A stretch of 64,000 nucleotides of DNA, taken from positions 186,001 to 250,000 of the forward strand of contig NZ_RMBX01000002.1 of the NCBI RefSeq assembly GCF_003807585.1. The letters run 5' to 3'. The translations under genes were made by a program, and so were the position numbers. Each line of letters starts with the position of its first letter. The stretch's first letter is position 1. This DNA comes from Chitinophaga barathri. GTDB lineage: Bacteria; Bacteroidota; Bacteroidia; Chitinophagales; Chitinophagaceae. This document shows, in pieces, positions 1 through 9,603 of this stretch. The notes below the pieces were generated by a model. That model did not search any database. It had not been told where the DNA came from and saw only the letters and a program-made list of their open reading frames with translations.

Positions 1-2484
1 GTGGACAGCCTCCTGTATGAGAACATCCCGGGCAAGATCATTTCGCGGAAGGAGATCAAAAACAGCGGTTATTCCGGTTTTGATATCCGCAACCGCACCC
101 GCCGTGGCGACCTGCAACGCTACAATATCTTTGTAACGCCCTTTGAAATATTCATCTTCAAGATCAGCGGCAATGGCGAATATGCGGCGGGCGAAGAAGC
201 GGACCGCTTTTTTGCCTCCGTTCACCTGAAACCGGTGCCCGCACCGGAATGGGCCATGTACGATCCCGCCGAAGGCAGCTTTTCCGTTAAACTGCCCCAT
301 GCCCCCGTACATTCGAACAACGTGGCGCTGCGCTCCATGAGCAAAAGACAGGAATACGAAGCGCTGGATAAAAAAACCGGCAACAGTTTCCTGATCATCC
401 GCAAAACCATTCCCGATTACAGCCTGCTGGAAGAAGATACCGTGGAACTGAGCTTTGCGGAAGAAAGTTTCCAGCAGTCACAGTTCATCAAACAGCAGAA
501 GAGCCGCAGACTCTTTACCTGGATGGGCCACCCCTGCCTGGAGATCGTGAACCAGAATACAGACAATAGTTTTACACAAACGCGTTTCCTGCTGCAGGGA
601 CCGAATTATTACGTCTTGTCCGCCCGCTACCAGCATGATAAAAAAACCGCACAGGACTTTTTCAACACCTTCAGCCTCCGCAATCCGCAATACAACAACT
701 TCCGTACACATAAGGACACCGCGCTTTATTTCTCCGTGCAAACCGCCGTGAAAGGCGAAGACAGGGATATATCAGAAGACCTGCTGGAAAATAACGGGAG
801 TAATGAAGAATACACCGATTACCTCTACAGCGTTAAAGAACAGAAGTTCCAGTCCGACAGTACCGGCGAAACCATACATGTCACTTTCCAGAAGATCCAC
901 CGTTATTTCAGCGTAAAAGACAGCGCCGAATACTGGAACGACAAAGCCAAACAATTGTCCAACAACGGGGACCTGGTGATCCATTCAAAAAAATACGAAA
1001 AGCTGCCGGGCTGGGAAACCTGCCTGTACCAGATGCGCGATACCAACAGCACCAAAAATTTCCTTTACAAGGTCTACCTCCGTAAAGGCGCCGTATACAC
1101 CCTTTCCGCCATCACGGACAATATCGCCGGCCCCTCTTCTTTCATCACCACTTTCTATGACACCTTCACGCCGGAAGACACCATGGCAGGCACTTCCATT
1201 TACCGGAACAAAACGCCGCTGCTGCTGGAAGACTTCTACAGCAAAGACAGCAGCTTCCGTAAACAGGCCCGCCAATCCATCGTGAACGTGAACTACCGGA
1301 ACGAGGACGCCCCCGCGCTGATCAGGATGATCAAAGGCTGGAGCGCCACGGAGAAAAATTACTTCGAAGTAAAAACCGACATGATAGAACAGCTGGGCTC
1401 CATCAAACACCCGGACATCCTTCCTTTCCTGCGGCAGGCTTACCAGGCGGCCAACGATACTTCCGCCCTGCAATACGGCATCCTTACCGCTTTGCTGCAC
1501 CAGCAGACGCGTGAAGCGCATGATGTATTCAGGGAACTCGTGCTGAAAGAGATCCCCGTATTCGGCGATGTGAACCAGCCATCCGGTTTGTTCACACCCC
1601 TGTACGATTCGCTCAGGCTCAGCGCCGCCCTTTTCCCCGACCTGCTGCAATTCACCGCGCTCACCGATTACAAGAACCAGGTGTATACACTCATGGCGGA
1701 GCTTACGGACAGCGGTTACCTCCACCCGGACGTATACAAAGAACAGATCAACCAGATCGCTTTTGACGCAAGGGTGAACCTGCAAAAACAATTATCGGCC
1801 GAGCAACGCATGGATGACAAAGACGAAGACAGGGAAGAGACCTATTCCATTTCAGTAGCCAATATGGAAAATTACCCGCTCCACAATTTCGCCATACTGC
1901 TGTTGCCCTACAAAGACACCAACAAGAATGCGGAGCGTTTCTTTTCCCGCTACGAAACCATGAAAAGCAGCGGCCAGCAGATCCTGCGTGCGCAACTGTA
2001 TTTGCGCAACAAGCTCCCCGTACCGGACAGCCTGCTGGAAGACATCGCCGGCAGGGAAAAGTACCGCGTCAAGCTGTGGGAGGCCCTGGAAGAGATAGGC
2101 GCGGCAAACAGGTTTCCTAAGAAATATTCCAGGCAGGAATCTATAGCGCGCAGCATCCTGTACAACGCGGAAACTTACGATGACAAAATTGATACACTGG
2201 TGCTGCTGGGCAAACAGCAGACGATGCACCGTTTCCGCAAAGGCACCGTGTACTTCTACAAATACCGCGGTAAAGACGATACCCGCTGGCAGCTGGCCAT
2301 CAGCGGCATGCAGCCGGACAACGAAAAAGAATGCAGCCCCGGCGATGCGCTCACACAGCTCACAGAACTGCCTTACCAGGCGGATAAACCATTGCCTGAA
2401 CAGTTCACCAAAGTGATCCGGCACGTCAAATACCGGAACCGCTACGGCTGGGAAAGTCCTAATCAGGCGTTTAATATAGATTAA
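1..2484 (+). CDS. Large conserved protein of unknown function, 5' end cut by window
   Basis: The frame is open from base 1 to the TAA at 2482-2484 (827 codons visible). The first codon is GTG but is probably internal, because the reading starts in the middle of a folded region with no signal peptide. I do not recognise a named family. The protein is hydrophilic and rich in charged and aromatic residues. The middle (about residues 400-560) looks like short helical repeats of HEAT/TPR type, around runs such as PALIRMIKGWSATEK and DILPFLRQAYQAAND. There are no long membrane segments. It is followed by a strong hairpin terminator, so it ends its own transcript before glmS. The function is unknown. 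Confidence 0.75.
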   Translation: MDSLLYENIPGKIISRKEIKNSGYSGFDIRNRTRRGDLQRYNIFVTPFEIFIFKISGNGEYAAGEEADRFFASVHLKPVPAPEWAMYDPAEGSFSVKLPHAPVHSNNVALRSMSKRQEYEALDKKTGNSFLIIRKTIPDYSLLEEDTVELSFAEESFQQSQFIKQQKSRRLFTWMGHPCLEIVNQNTDNSFTQTRFLLQGPNYYVLSARYQHDKKTAQDFFNTFSLRNPQYNNFRTHKDTALYFSVQTAVKGEDRDISEDLLENNGSNEEYTDYLYSVKEQKFQSDSTGETIHVTFQKIHRYFSVKDSAEYWNDKAKQLSNNGDLVIHSKKYEKLPGWETCLYQMRDTNSTKNFLYKVYLRKGAVYTLSAITDNIAGPSSFITTFYDTFTPEDTMAGTSIYRNKTPLLLEDFYSKDSSFRKQARQSIVNVNYRNEDAPALIRMIKGWSATEKNYFEVKTDMIEQLGSIKHPDILPFLRQAYQAANDTSALQYGILTALLHQQTREAHDVFRELVLKEIPVFGDVNQPSGLFTPLYDSLRLSAALFPDLLQFTALTDYKNQVYTLMAELTDSGYLHPDVYKEQINQIAFDARVNLQKQLSAEQRMDDKDEDREETYSISVANMENYPLHNFAILLLPYKDTNKNAERFFSRYETMKSSGQQILRAQLYLRNKLPVPDSLLEDIAGREKYRVKLWEALEEIGAANRFPKKYSRQESIARSILYNAETYDDKIDTLVLLGKQQTMHRFRKGTVYFYKYRGKDDTRWQLAISGMQPDNEKECSPGDALTQLTELPYQADKPLPEQFTKVIRHVKYRNRYGWESPNQAFNID

Positions 2485-2490
2485 CTGAAA

Positions 2491-2517
2491 GAGGCTGCCG
2501 GCGCGGCCTCTTTTTTT
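2491..2517 (+). terminator. Intrinsic terminator after the first gene
   Basis: An 8-bp stem, GAGGCTGC with GCGGCCTC (one G-U pair), encloses the loop CGGC and is followed by seven T. It begins six bases after the stop codon of the upstream gene. Confidence 0.8.
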
Positions 2518-2585
2518 ATTTGGCACAGAAGTCTTACTTTGAGCGCCTATTGTGAATTTATAACCTTCAAAACCTTATTGTATCC

Positions 2586-4424
2586 ATGTGTGGAATAGTA
2601 GCCTATATTGGCCAGCGTGAAGCATACCCCGTCGTATTAAAAGGGCTGAAACGCCTTGAATACCGTGGTTATGACAGTGCGGGCGTTGCATTGCTGAATG
2701 GCGGGAATCTCAAAGTTTATAAGAAAAAAGGTAAAGTATCCGAACTGGAAGATTATGTGCTGGGCAAGGACCTCAAAAGCCATATCGCTATCGGTCACAC
2801 ACGCTGGGCCACGCATGGCGAGCCGAGCGACAGGAACGCGCACCCCCACCTGAGCGGGGACGGCAAGCTGGCCATGGTGCACAACGGCATTATCGAAAAC
2901 TATGCGCAGCTGAAAAAGGAACTGCTGAGCAAAGGCCACCAGTTCACAAGCGATACGGATACCGAAGTGCTCATTCACTTCATCCAGGAGATCAAAAAAA
3001 GCAATGACTGCTCCACCGAAGAAGCCGTGCGCATCGCGCTGAAAAGAGTAGTGGGCGCATATGTGATCGTGATCGTGGACGAAGACAAACCGGACACCCT
3101 GATTGCAGCCCGCAAAGGCAGCCCGCTGGTAATAGGCGTGGGCAAAGGCGAGCACTTCCTCGCGTCTGACGCTTCGCCCATCGTGGAGTACACAAAAGAA
3201 GTAGTATATGTAAACGATTACGAGATCGCCATCCTCCGCGCGGATGAACTGATCCTGAAAAATATCTCCAACGAAATACAAACCCCTTACATCCAGAAAC
3301 TGGACATAGAACTGGCGGCCATCGAAAAAGGCGGTTACGACCACTTTATGCTCAAGGAAGTATTCGAACAGCCACAGACCATTTTCGACAGTTTAAGGGG
3401 AAGGCTGGACGCTAAAGCGGGCAAACTTACGCTGGGCGGCCTCCGCGAACATATGGACATGCTGAAGGAAGCGCGCCGCATCATTATCGTGGCCTGCGGT
3501 ACCAGCTGGCATGCCGGGCTGGTGGCCGAATACATGATCGAAGAACTGTGCCGGATACCGGTGGAAGTGGAATATGCTTCTGAGTTCAGGTACCGGAACC
3601 CCGTAGTGGGCAAAGGCGATGTGATCATTGCCGTATCGCAGTCCGGGGAAACAGCGGATACCCTTGTAGCCATGGAAAGCGCCAAAGAAAAAGGCGCGAT
3701 CATCCTGGGCGTTTGTAACGTGGTGGGCTCCTCCATCGCCCGCCTGTCCAACGGCGGCGTATACACCCACGCCGGCCCCGAAATAGGCGTAGCCAGCACC
3801 AAGGCATTTACCGCCCAGCTGGCTGTACTGAGCCTGATAGGCCTCAAAATAGCCGAAGCCAAAGGCACCATCACCCCGCAGCGTTTCCAGCACCTGCTGG
3901 ACGAGCTGGATGATGTTTCTGAAAAAGTGGCTACCGCCCTCAAGCTGAACGAACAGGTGAAAGCCATTGCCGAAAAATATAAAGACGCCCGCGACTTCCT
4001 CTACCTCGGCCGCGGCTACAACTTCCCGATCGCACTGGAAGGAGCGCTCAAACTCAAAGAGATCTCCTACATCCACGCGGAAGGTTATCCCGCCGCTGAA
4101 ATGAAACACGGCCCCATCGCACTGGTGGACGAAAACCTGCCGGTGGTATTTGTTGCCACCAAAGACAGTTACTATGAAAAGATCGTGTCGAACATCCAGG
4201 AGATCAAGGCGCGTAAGGGCAAGGTGATAGCCATCACCACGGAAGGCGACCAGGTGATACCCGGCATGGCGGACGATGTGATCGTAGTGCCCGAAGCGGA
4301 TGAACTGGTAGCGCCCATCATTTCCGTGATACCGTTGCAATTGCTGGCTTACCACATCGGCGTATCCAAAGGATATGACGTGGATAAACCGCGCAACCTC
4401 GCCAAGTCCGTAACCGTAGAATAG
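2586..4424 (+). CDS. glmS: Glutamine--fructose-6-phosphate aminotransferase (isomerizing)
   Basis: This enzyme makes glucosamine-6-phosphate from fructose-6-phosphate and glutamine, the first step towards UDP-GlcNAc for peptidoglycan and lipid A, in the cytoplasm. The protein starts MCGIVAYIGQR, so after Met removal Cys2 is the N-terminal glutaminase nucleophile, which fixes the start. The amidotransferase domain spans about residues 1-230 and contains GHTRWATHG. Two SIS sugar-isomerase domains follow (about 290-610), with CGTSWHAG and SQSGETADT. The end, KPRNLAKSVTVE, is the family's conserved C-terminus. The length of 612 aa is normal. It is only 7 bp upstream of the DUF4954 gene and is probably co-transcribed with it. 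No glmS ribozyme was seen in the short leader. Confidence 0.97.
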   Translation: MCGIVAYIGQREAYPVVLKGLKRLEYRGYDSAGVALLNGGNLKVYKKKGKVSELEDYVLGKDLKSHIAIGHTRWATHGEPSDRNAHPHLSGDGKLAMVHNGIIENYAQLKKELLSKGHQFTSDTDTEVLIHFIQEIKKSNDCSTEEAVRIALKRVVGAYVIVIVDEDKPDTLIAARKGSPLVIGVGKGEHFLASDASPIVEYTKEVVYVNDYEIAILRADELILKNISNEIQTPYIQKLDIELAAIEKGGYDHFMLKEVFEQPQTIFDSLRGRLDAKAGKLTLGGLREHMDMLKEARRIIIVACGTSWHAGLVAEYMIEELCRIPVEVEYASEFRYRNPVVGKGDVIIAVSQSGETADTLVAMESAKEKGAIILGVCNVVGSSIARLSNGGVYTHAGPEIGVASTKAFTAQLAVLSLIGLKIAEAKGTITPQRFQHLLDELDDVSEKVATALKLNEQVKAIAEKYKDARDFLYLGRGYNFPIALEGALKLKEISYIHAEGYPAAEMKHGPIALVDENLPVVFVATKDSYYEKIVSNIQEIKARKGKVIAITTEGDQVIPGMADDVIVVPEADELVAPIISVIPLQLLAYHIGVSKGYDVDKPRNLAKSVTVE

Positions 4425-4431
4425 TATCCGT

Positions 4432-6639
4432 ATGAACCATATAGAAAAAAAACCGCTCAGCCAGCTGGGTTATCAGTTCGTTGATGACCGTTACCTGCCC
4501 GAAGGGCGAAACGAATACTACCTCCGCGACCAGCAGCGCGGCAAAGAAACCGTGCACCGCAAGCTGAAAGCCGGTGAGATCGAAACGCTCGTACGCAACG
4601 ACAATACTTCGGACGACTGGAATAATATTTTCGTGGACAACGACTTCGATCCCAACCTCGTGCAGCACTGCCACTTCTTCGGCATGGTGCGCATCGGCAA
4701 GCTGGAGCCTTATTTCCTCGAATTCCACAACCTGCGCCTGCCGGTTGGTTTGTATAACAGCACCATCGCGTCCTGCGACTTCGGGGACAACGTGGTGATC
4801 CACAACGTGAACTTCCTTTCCCATTACATCATCGGCAACGAAGTGATGATCGCCAATGTGAATGAAATGGCGGTGACAGATCATGCCAAATTCGGGAACG
4901 GCATCGTAAAAGAAGGTGAGCCCGAAAGCGTGCGCATCTGGCTGGAGCTTTGCAACGAAAACGGCGGCCGCAGCGTGATGCCGTTTGACGGTATGCTGCC
5001 CGGCGACGCCTGGCTCTGGACGCGCAACCGCCATGACCAGGCGCTGATGGACCAGTTCAAGAACTTCACCGAAAAACAGTTTGATAAAAGACGCGGGTAT
5101 TACGGCATGGTGGGCGACCGCACCGTGATCAAACACTGCAATATCATCAAAGACGTTACCATCGGAACGGACGCGTATCTGAAAGGCGCGAATAAACTCA
5201 AGAACCTCACCATCAACAGCGAAGCCGGCGCCCCCTCACAGATCGGGGAAGGCTGCGAGCTGGTGAACGGTGTGGTAGGCCTGGGATGCCGCGTGTTTTA
5301 CGGCGTAAAGGCCGTGCGTTTTATCATGGCCTCGCATTCACAGCTGAAGTACGGCGCACGCCTGATCAACTCCTACCTGGGCAACAACGCGACTATTTCC
5401 TGCTGCGAAGTACTGAACTCACTGATATTTCCCGCGCACGAACAGCATCATAACAACTCATTCCTTTGCGCCGCCCTCATCATGGGGCAAAGCAATATGG
5501 CCGCCGGCGCCACCATCGGCAGCAATCATAACTCCCGCGGGGCGGACGGTGAGATCATCGCCGGGCGCGGTTTCTGGCCCGGCCTGAGCGTTACGCTGAA
5601 ACATAATTCCAAATTCGCCAGCTTCACGCTCATCGCAAAAGGCAATTATATGAGCGAGCTGCGCATCCCGTTCCCGTTCAGCCTCGTGGTGAACGACGAA
5701 CATGACAACAGCCTGCGGATCATGCCCGGCTACTGGTTCATGCACAACATGTACGCACTGGCCCGCAACTCCTGGAAATATGTGGACCGCGACAAACGGA
5801 CGGACAAAACCCAGCACATCGAATACGATTACCTCGCGCCGGACTCAGCAGAAGAGCTGCTGGAAGCGCTGGAACTGATGGAGCTGGCCGTGGGCAAAGC
5901 GCAGATGCAGCAGAAAGAAAAAGACAAAGCAGGTAAAAAGGCCATTCAGCAAACAGGCAAAAAACTGCTGCTGGAAGAAAACGCCAAAGTAGCCCGCATG
6001 GAAATACTCGGGGAACAGGTAGAAAACTCCAGCCGCAAAGTGATGCTGCTGAAAGTGCACAAAGCCTATCCCCTCTTCCGCGAACTGATCGTGCTGTACG
6101 CGGTGAAAAATCTTCTGCAGCAGGCGGCGAACCTGGATATCCAGTCATTCCCCGCCTTGCAGTCCTATCTGAAACAATGCAAAAGAGGCCCCTGGAGCAA
6201 TGTAGGCGGGCAGCTGATGAAAACGGAAGACCTCGAAGAACTGAAACAACGCATCCGCAAAGGAAAGATCGGCAGCTGGCAGCAACTGCACGACGCTTAC
6301 CGCCAGCTGGGCGAAAGATACGACGAAGACAAACTCCAGCACGCCCTGGCCTGCCTCCTGCACCTGCACCAGCTCAGCCCCAAAGAACTGACGGCCGCGC
6401 AGTTCAAAAAATTCCTGGACCAGTCCGTGTATACCTTCGGTATGATCACGGAAGGCATTTATCATTCCCGCGAAAAGGACTATCTCAATCCCTTCCGCCA
6501 GATGACCTACGAAAACAATGAAGAAATGGAAGCCGTGGTGGGCCGCCTGGAAGATAACAGTTTCATCCAGCAGACCATCCAGGTGCTGAAAGCATACAAA
6601 AAACAGGTGAAAGACCTGATCAAAAAGTGGGAACTGTAA
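4432..6639 (+). CDS. DUF4954 family protein, left-handed beta-helix
   Basis: A 735-aa cytoplasmic protein (no signal peptide) of a family found mainly in Bacteroidota and spirochaetes. Residues about 80-420 carry repeated hexapeptide-like turns (for example TIASCDFGDNVVIHNVNF and ATIGSNHNSRGADGEII) typical of left-handed parallel beta-helices such as sugar acyltransferases. The C-terminal third is helical and charged. The exact reaction is not known to me. Its position directly after glmS (7 bp) suggests a role with amino-sugar or nucleotide-sugar metabolism, which is inference. Its TAA overlaps the ATG of tag by one base (TAATG), so the two are likely translationally coupled. Confidence 0.85.
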   Translation: MNHIEKKPLSQLGYQFVDDRYLPEGRNEYYLRDQQRGKETVHRKLKAGEIETLVRNDNTSDDWNNIFVDNDFDPNLVQHCHFFGMVRIGKLEPYFLEFHNLRLPVGLYNSTIASCDFGDNVVIHNVNFLSHYIIGNEVMIANVNEMAVTDHAKFGNGIVKEGEPESVRIWLELCNENGGRSVMPFDGMLPGDAWLWTRNRHDQALMDQFKNFTEKQFDKRRGYYGMVGDRTVIKHCNIIKDVTIGTDAYLKGANKLKNLTINSEAGAPSQIGEGCELVNGVVGLGCRVFYGVKAVRFIMASHSQLKYGARLINSYLGNNATISCCEVLNSLIFPAHEQHHNNSFLCAALIMGQSNMAAGATIGSNHNSRGADGEIIAGRGFWPGLSVTLKHNSKFASFTLIAKGNYMSELRIPFPFSLVVNDEHDNSLRIMPGYWFMHNMYALARNSWKYVDRDKRTDKTQHIEYDYLAPDSAEELLEALELMELAVGKAQMQQKEKDKAGKKAIQQTGKKLLLEENAKVARMEILGEQVENSSRKVMLLKVHKAYPLFRELIVLYAVKNLLQQAANLDIQSFPALQSYLKQCKRGPWSNVGGQLMKTEDLEELKQRIRKGKIGSWQQLHDAYRQLGERYDEDKLQHALACLLHLHQLSPKELTAAQFKKFLDQSVYTFGMITEGIYHSREKDYLNPFRQMTYENNEEMEAVVGRLEDNSFIQQTIQVLKAYKKQVKDLIKKWEL

Positions 6640-7199
6640 TGGAAAAACAAAGATGCGGCTGGAGCACCAAAGACCAGTTGTACATGGATTACCATGACCA
6701 TGAATGGGGCACTCCCTGCCACGACGATACCAGGCTTTTTGAAATGCTCTGCCTGGAAGGCGCGCAGGCCGGCCTGAGCTGGTACACCGTGCTCACCAAA
6801 AGGGAAAACTACCGCAAGGCCTTCGACAACTGGGATGCGGAAAAGATCGCAAAATACACGGAGAAAAAAGTAGAGAAATTATTGCAGGACCCCGGCATCA
6901 TCCGCAACCAGCTGAAGGTACGGGCCTGTATTTCCAACGCCAAAGCTTTCCTCGCCGTGCAGAAAGAATTCGGCAGCTTTGACCGGTACATCTGGCAGTT
7001 TGTACAACACAAACCCGTTCACAACCGCTTTAAAAGCATGCGGGAAGTGCCGGCCAAAACGGAGATATCAGATGTTATGAGCAAAGACCTCCTGAAAAGA
7101 GGTTTTAAATTCGTGGGCTCCACCATCTGTTATGCCTATATGCAGGCTACCGGCATGGTGGACGATCATGTGCAGGGCTGCTGGAAATACCATCCTTAA
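6639..7199 (+). CDS. tag: DNA-3-methyladenine glycosylase I
   Basis: A base-excision repair enzyme that removes 3-methyladenine from alkylated DNA. The 186-aa protein shows the family zinc-binding residues: an N-terminal Cys6 with nearby His in YHDHEWGTP, and a C-terminal H-x3-C (HVQGC). The substrate pocket segment is EGAQAGLSW. I place the start at the ATG sharing its A with the upstream TAA. A GTG four codons earlier lies inside the previous gene. It is the last gene of the glmS-DUF4954-tag unit and is followed by a strong terminator. Confidence 0.95.
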   Translation: MEKQRCGWSTKDQLYMDYHDHEWGTPCHDDTRLFEMLCLEGAQAGLSWYTVLTKRENYRKAFDNWDAEKIAKYTEKKVEKLLQDPGIIRNQLKVRACISNAKAFLAVQKEFGSFDRYIWQFVQHKPVHNRFKSMREVPAKTEISDVMSKDLLKRGFKFVGSTICYAYMQATGMVDDHVQGCWKYHP

Positions 7200-7220
7200 A
7201 ATGCAACCGCAATAAAATAA

Positions 7221-7250
7221 AATGGCCGGGACTATCAGATCCCGGCCATT
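7221..7250. terminator. Bidirectional terminator between tag and the RlpA-like gene
   Basis: A perfect 11-bp inverted repeat (AATGGCCGGGA and TCCCGGCCATT) with an 8-nt loop lies between the convergent genes ending at 7199 and 7270. AT-rich flanks on both sides fit use in both directions. Confidence 0.75.
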
Positions 7251-7269
7251 TGCATTATGTGCAAAGTTC

Positions 7270-7713
7270 TTAATTCAGTGCCACTTCCCAGAAAGGAAGA
7301 CTGTTCACAAATTCTTTCGTCACCACTTCCACTTTTACTTTCGTAAGCCCCCAGTGGATAAATCCGAGCTGTTTGGCCGCGGCCTGCGTAAGGTCTACGA
7401 TCCGGCGGTTGGCCGCGTGCAGGCGGTCCGTTACTTTTACGATCACCCAGCGGTTGTTCCGCATATTGGTCACCTTGATCATGGTGCCGAGGGGAAGGGT
7501 ATTATGGGCTGCCGTCATGGCGGTATTGTCAAATATCTCCCCGCTGGCGGTCTTCCTGCCATGGAATTTCTGGGCATAATAGCTCGCAATTCCGGTGGTA
7601 GGCGGCGTTTTCACTACTTTCTTCTGGGCCATTGCGGGAACGGCGCCGATGGAAAGGATCAACAGCGCTGCCGCTGCACACTTCACTATTTTATTTAATA
7701 CATTTTTTAACAT
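7270..7713 (-). CDS. RlpA-like double-psi beta-barrel protein (septal ring lytic transglycosylase family)
   Basis: A small exported protein of 147 aa. A hydrophobic signal peptide (about residues 8-28, ending in PAMAQ) leads into one RlpA/DPBB domain. The segment GIASYYAQKFHGRKTASGE and the later DLTQAAAKQLG are the hallmarks. The canonical DRGPF is replaced by DRLHAANRR, as in many Bacteroidota versions. There is no SPOR domain, so this is the short form. Known RlpA proteins cut glycan strands lacking stem peptides at the septum, but whether this copy is active is open. I chose the ATG at 7713 (MLKNVLNKIV) because the upstream six codons carry no signal-like sequence. Confidence 0.85.
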   Translation of the reverse strand: MLKNVLNKIVKCAAAALLILSIGAVPAMAQKKVVKTPPTTGIASYYAQKFHGRKTASGEIFDNTAMTAAHNTLPLGTMIKVTNMRNNRWVIVKVTDRLHAANRRIVDLTQAAAKQLGFIHWGLTKVKVEVVTKEFVNSLPFWEVALN

Positions 7714-7797
7714 GACACCCGGAATTGGCAAAATTCCTGCCAGAAAAGGTTAAAGATATGTTCGTAAACTGTTAAAGGAATCCTATTTCCTTATTTA

Positions 7798-8841
7798 TCA
7801 ATCAGTTATCAATACCTCACTTAAGGACTTACTGTTGATAAACCCGGGATCTGTAAGCGTGTTCAGGAAGAGGTAGAGTTCCCTTTGTTCCTGGTTGCTC
7901 AGCGGGATGCGGTTCTTCACTAACGGGTCTATGGTGGGAGTCTGTTCTATATTCTCCGAATAATGCAAAAATACGTCAAACAGGTCATAAAACCGACCGT
8001 CGTGCATGTAGGGCGGGCTTTTGATCACGTTTCGCAGGGAGGGCACCTTAAACTTCAGGTAATCGCCGGTGCTGTTCGTGATACGCATGCGGCCGGCGTC
8101 GTGGAGGTAGGGGTTGTAAGGAAGGCCGTTGTTGCGGAAGGAGCCGTCTGTAAACAGCGGTTCTTTGTGACAGGACGCGCATTTTGCCTGGAAGGTGGCG
8201 TAGCCGCCCGCTTCTTCGGCGGTGAACTGCACGCCGGGCGCATGGCGCATCACGCTGTCGTATTTCGAGTTAAATGAATTCATGGTGGCCATGAACTGGG
8301 CCAGCGCTTTGAAAAGTTTCTGCGAGTTGATTTCCCCTTCGCCAAAAGCGTCCCGGAAAAGGCCACGGTATTTCTGGTCCGCATTCAGGCGGCTGATGAG
8401 CCTGGCAAGGTCCTCGCCCATTTCGTTCGGGTCTGTAATGGGCGTGAGCGGCTGTACTTCCAGGTGATTTACGCCGCCATCCCACATAAAATCCTTCTGC
8501 CAGATGAGGTTGAACAGGCCGGGCACGGAGCGGAGCCCGGTACGGTTGTCTATCCCATGGCTCAGCGGGTGATCGAAGTGGGCAAAGGCGGCGAACTGCT
8601 GGTGGCAGAAACCGCAGGAAATAGTACTGTCGCGGGAAAGGCGCGGGTCGTAGAACAGGCGCCTGCCCAGGGCAACGCCCTGCACGGTGAGCGGGTTCCA
8701 GCTCATATCGTACACCGGTGCCGGGAAATTGGAGGGAAGCTCCAGGGTATACGGCTGCGTACCGGGCCTCACGTCCCCGTTTCGCCGGCAGCTCCAGATG
8801 AGGAGGAACAGGCAGCCTGCATATATGAGATATTTTGTCAA
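7798..8841 (-). CDS. Di-heme cytochrome c peroxidase / MauG-MbnH-like lipoprotein
   Basis: A periplasm-facing lipoprotein (signal ending LLIWSC, lipidated Cys18) with two c-type heme sites: CGFCH at residues 76-80 and CASCH at 221-225. The architecture is that of bacterial di-heme peroxidases and MauG. The 347 aa length is normal. Its ATG overlaps the stop of the upstream MbnP-like gene (ATGA, 4 bp), so the two are made together. In methanotrophs, MbnH is a MauG relative that oxidises a tryptophan of its partner MbnP to kynurenine to build a copper site. By analogy this enzyme may act on the neighbouring protein. That partnership is inferred from gene order, not shown. Confidence 0.88.
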   Translation of the reverse strand: MTKYLIYAGCLFLLIWSCRRNGDVRPGTQPYTLELPSNFPAPVYDMSWNPLTVQGVALGRRLFYDPRLSRDSTISCGFCHQQFAAFAHFDHPLSHGIDNRTGLRSVPGLFNLIWQKDFMWDGGVNHLEVQPLTPITDPNEMGEDLARLISRLNADQKYRGLFRDAFGEGEINSQKLFKALAQFMATMNSFNSKYDSVMRHAPGVQFTAEEAGGYATFQAKCASCHKEPLFTDGSFRNNGLPYNPYLHDAGRMRITNSTGDYLKFKVPSLRNVIKSPPYMHDGRFYDLFDVFLHYSENIEQTPTIDPLVKNRIPLSNQEQRELYLFLNTLTDPGFINSKSLSEVLITD

Positions 8842-9578
8842 AGGTCGGTTACATCTGTAATTCTGAACATGTAGCGGTAATTCGTGGAAATCTTCCAGGC
8901 CAGCTCGCCGGGCACGTGAATGGCGGAGTTTTCGCTGAACTTCACGAGGTTCACACCGGTGAACCAGGTATAGAGGTCCGCGGTGATCGTGAGCTGCGGT
9001 CTGCGCTCAAGGCCTACCGTCAGGCTGATCGGGCTCACAAGGTTTACGTCCTGCACGGCGTTGAAGTTGCCTTTGAAGCCGCCGATGTGAAAAGTCAGTG
9101 TTTGGCCGGGCGCGGTGGAAGCAGGGCTGGTGCCTTCCATTTTTGCCATGATATACCCGCTGTTCCAGCTCCAGAACATGCCGTTCACCGGGTCCAGGGC
9201 GCCCGTTTGCGCGCCGCTTACGTTGCGTATGCTGTCCACCCCTATTTTGAAGGCAACGGCCCTGTATTCGCCCACAGGCGCGTTAAATGTGATGGTTTTG
9301 GAAGCCGCTGTGTTTTCGTCCACCAGGAAGTAGCTGTCTGGTACACGCAGCTCGCTGTTGTCCATTTTTATGAGGGAAATGTTGCTGATGTAGTATTTGA
9401 AAGTGGTGACGGTGAATGTTTCCCCGTTGGCATTGGTGTAAGGAGCGGTGTTGAGGACGAGGGGGACGCCGTTTACGACGTTTTTGAAGGTTACCTGGAT
9501 ATTGCCTTGCTCCTGTTTGTCCTTTTTACAGGCGGTGCATAGCAAAAAGAGCACGGGCAGGAGATAATATGGCTTCAT
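8838..9578 (-). CDS. MbnP-family copper-binding lipoprotein
   Basis: A 246-aa secreted lipoprotein (MKPYYLLPVLFLLCTAC, lipidated Cys17) with the MbnP-type beta-sandwich fold. Recognisable segments are NIQVTFKNVVNGVPL, the FKYYISNISL strand, and the family's aromatic motif MFWSWNSGY at residues 134-142 with Trp136 and Trp138. Characterised MbnP binds copper near a tryptophan-derived kynurenine made by MbnH. The gene precedes and overlaps the di-heme peroxidase, matching the mbnP-mbnH order. No methanobactin genes are nearby, so the role is probably general periplasmic copper handling, or another modified-tryptophan chemistry. There is no clear promoter motif in the short upstream region. Confidence 0.8.
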   Translation of the reverse strand: MKPYYLLPVLFLLCTACKKDKQEQGNIQVTFKNVVNGVPLVLNTAPYTNANGETFTVTTFKYYISNISLIKMDNSELRVPDSYFLVDENTAASKTITFNAPVGEYRAVAFKIGVDSIRNVSGAQTGALDPVNGMFWSWNSGYIMAKMEGTSPASTAPGQTLTFHIGGFKGNFNAVQDVNLVSPISLTVGLERRPQLTITADLYTWFTGVNLVKFSENSAIHVPGELAWKISTNYRYMFRITDVTDL

Positions 9579-9603
9579 GGTCCGGAGTTGTGCTACTAAA
9601 GTT

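Noticed and set aside
2525..2585. glmS ribozyme or riboswitch in front of glmS
   Set aside because: The space from the upstream terminator to the ATG is too short and shows none of the ribozyme core. That class is also mainly found in Gram-positive bacteria.
3393..4355. Long open frame opposite glmS, and similar long antisense frames opposite nrdA, leuA, leuB and the AsmA gene
   Set aside because: These are shadows of GC-biased codon use. Their products are Val/His/Phe-rich low-complexity strings with no domain.
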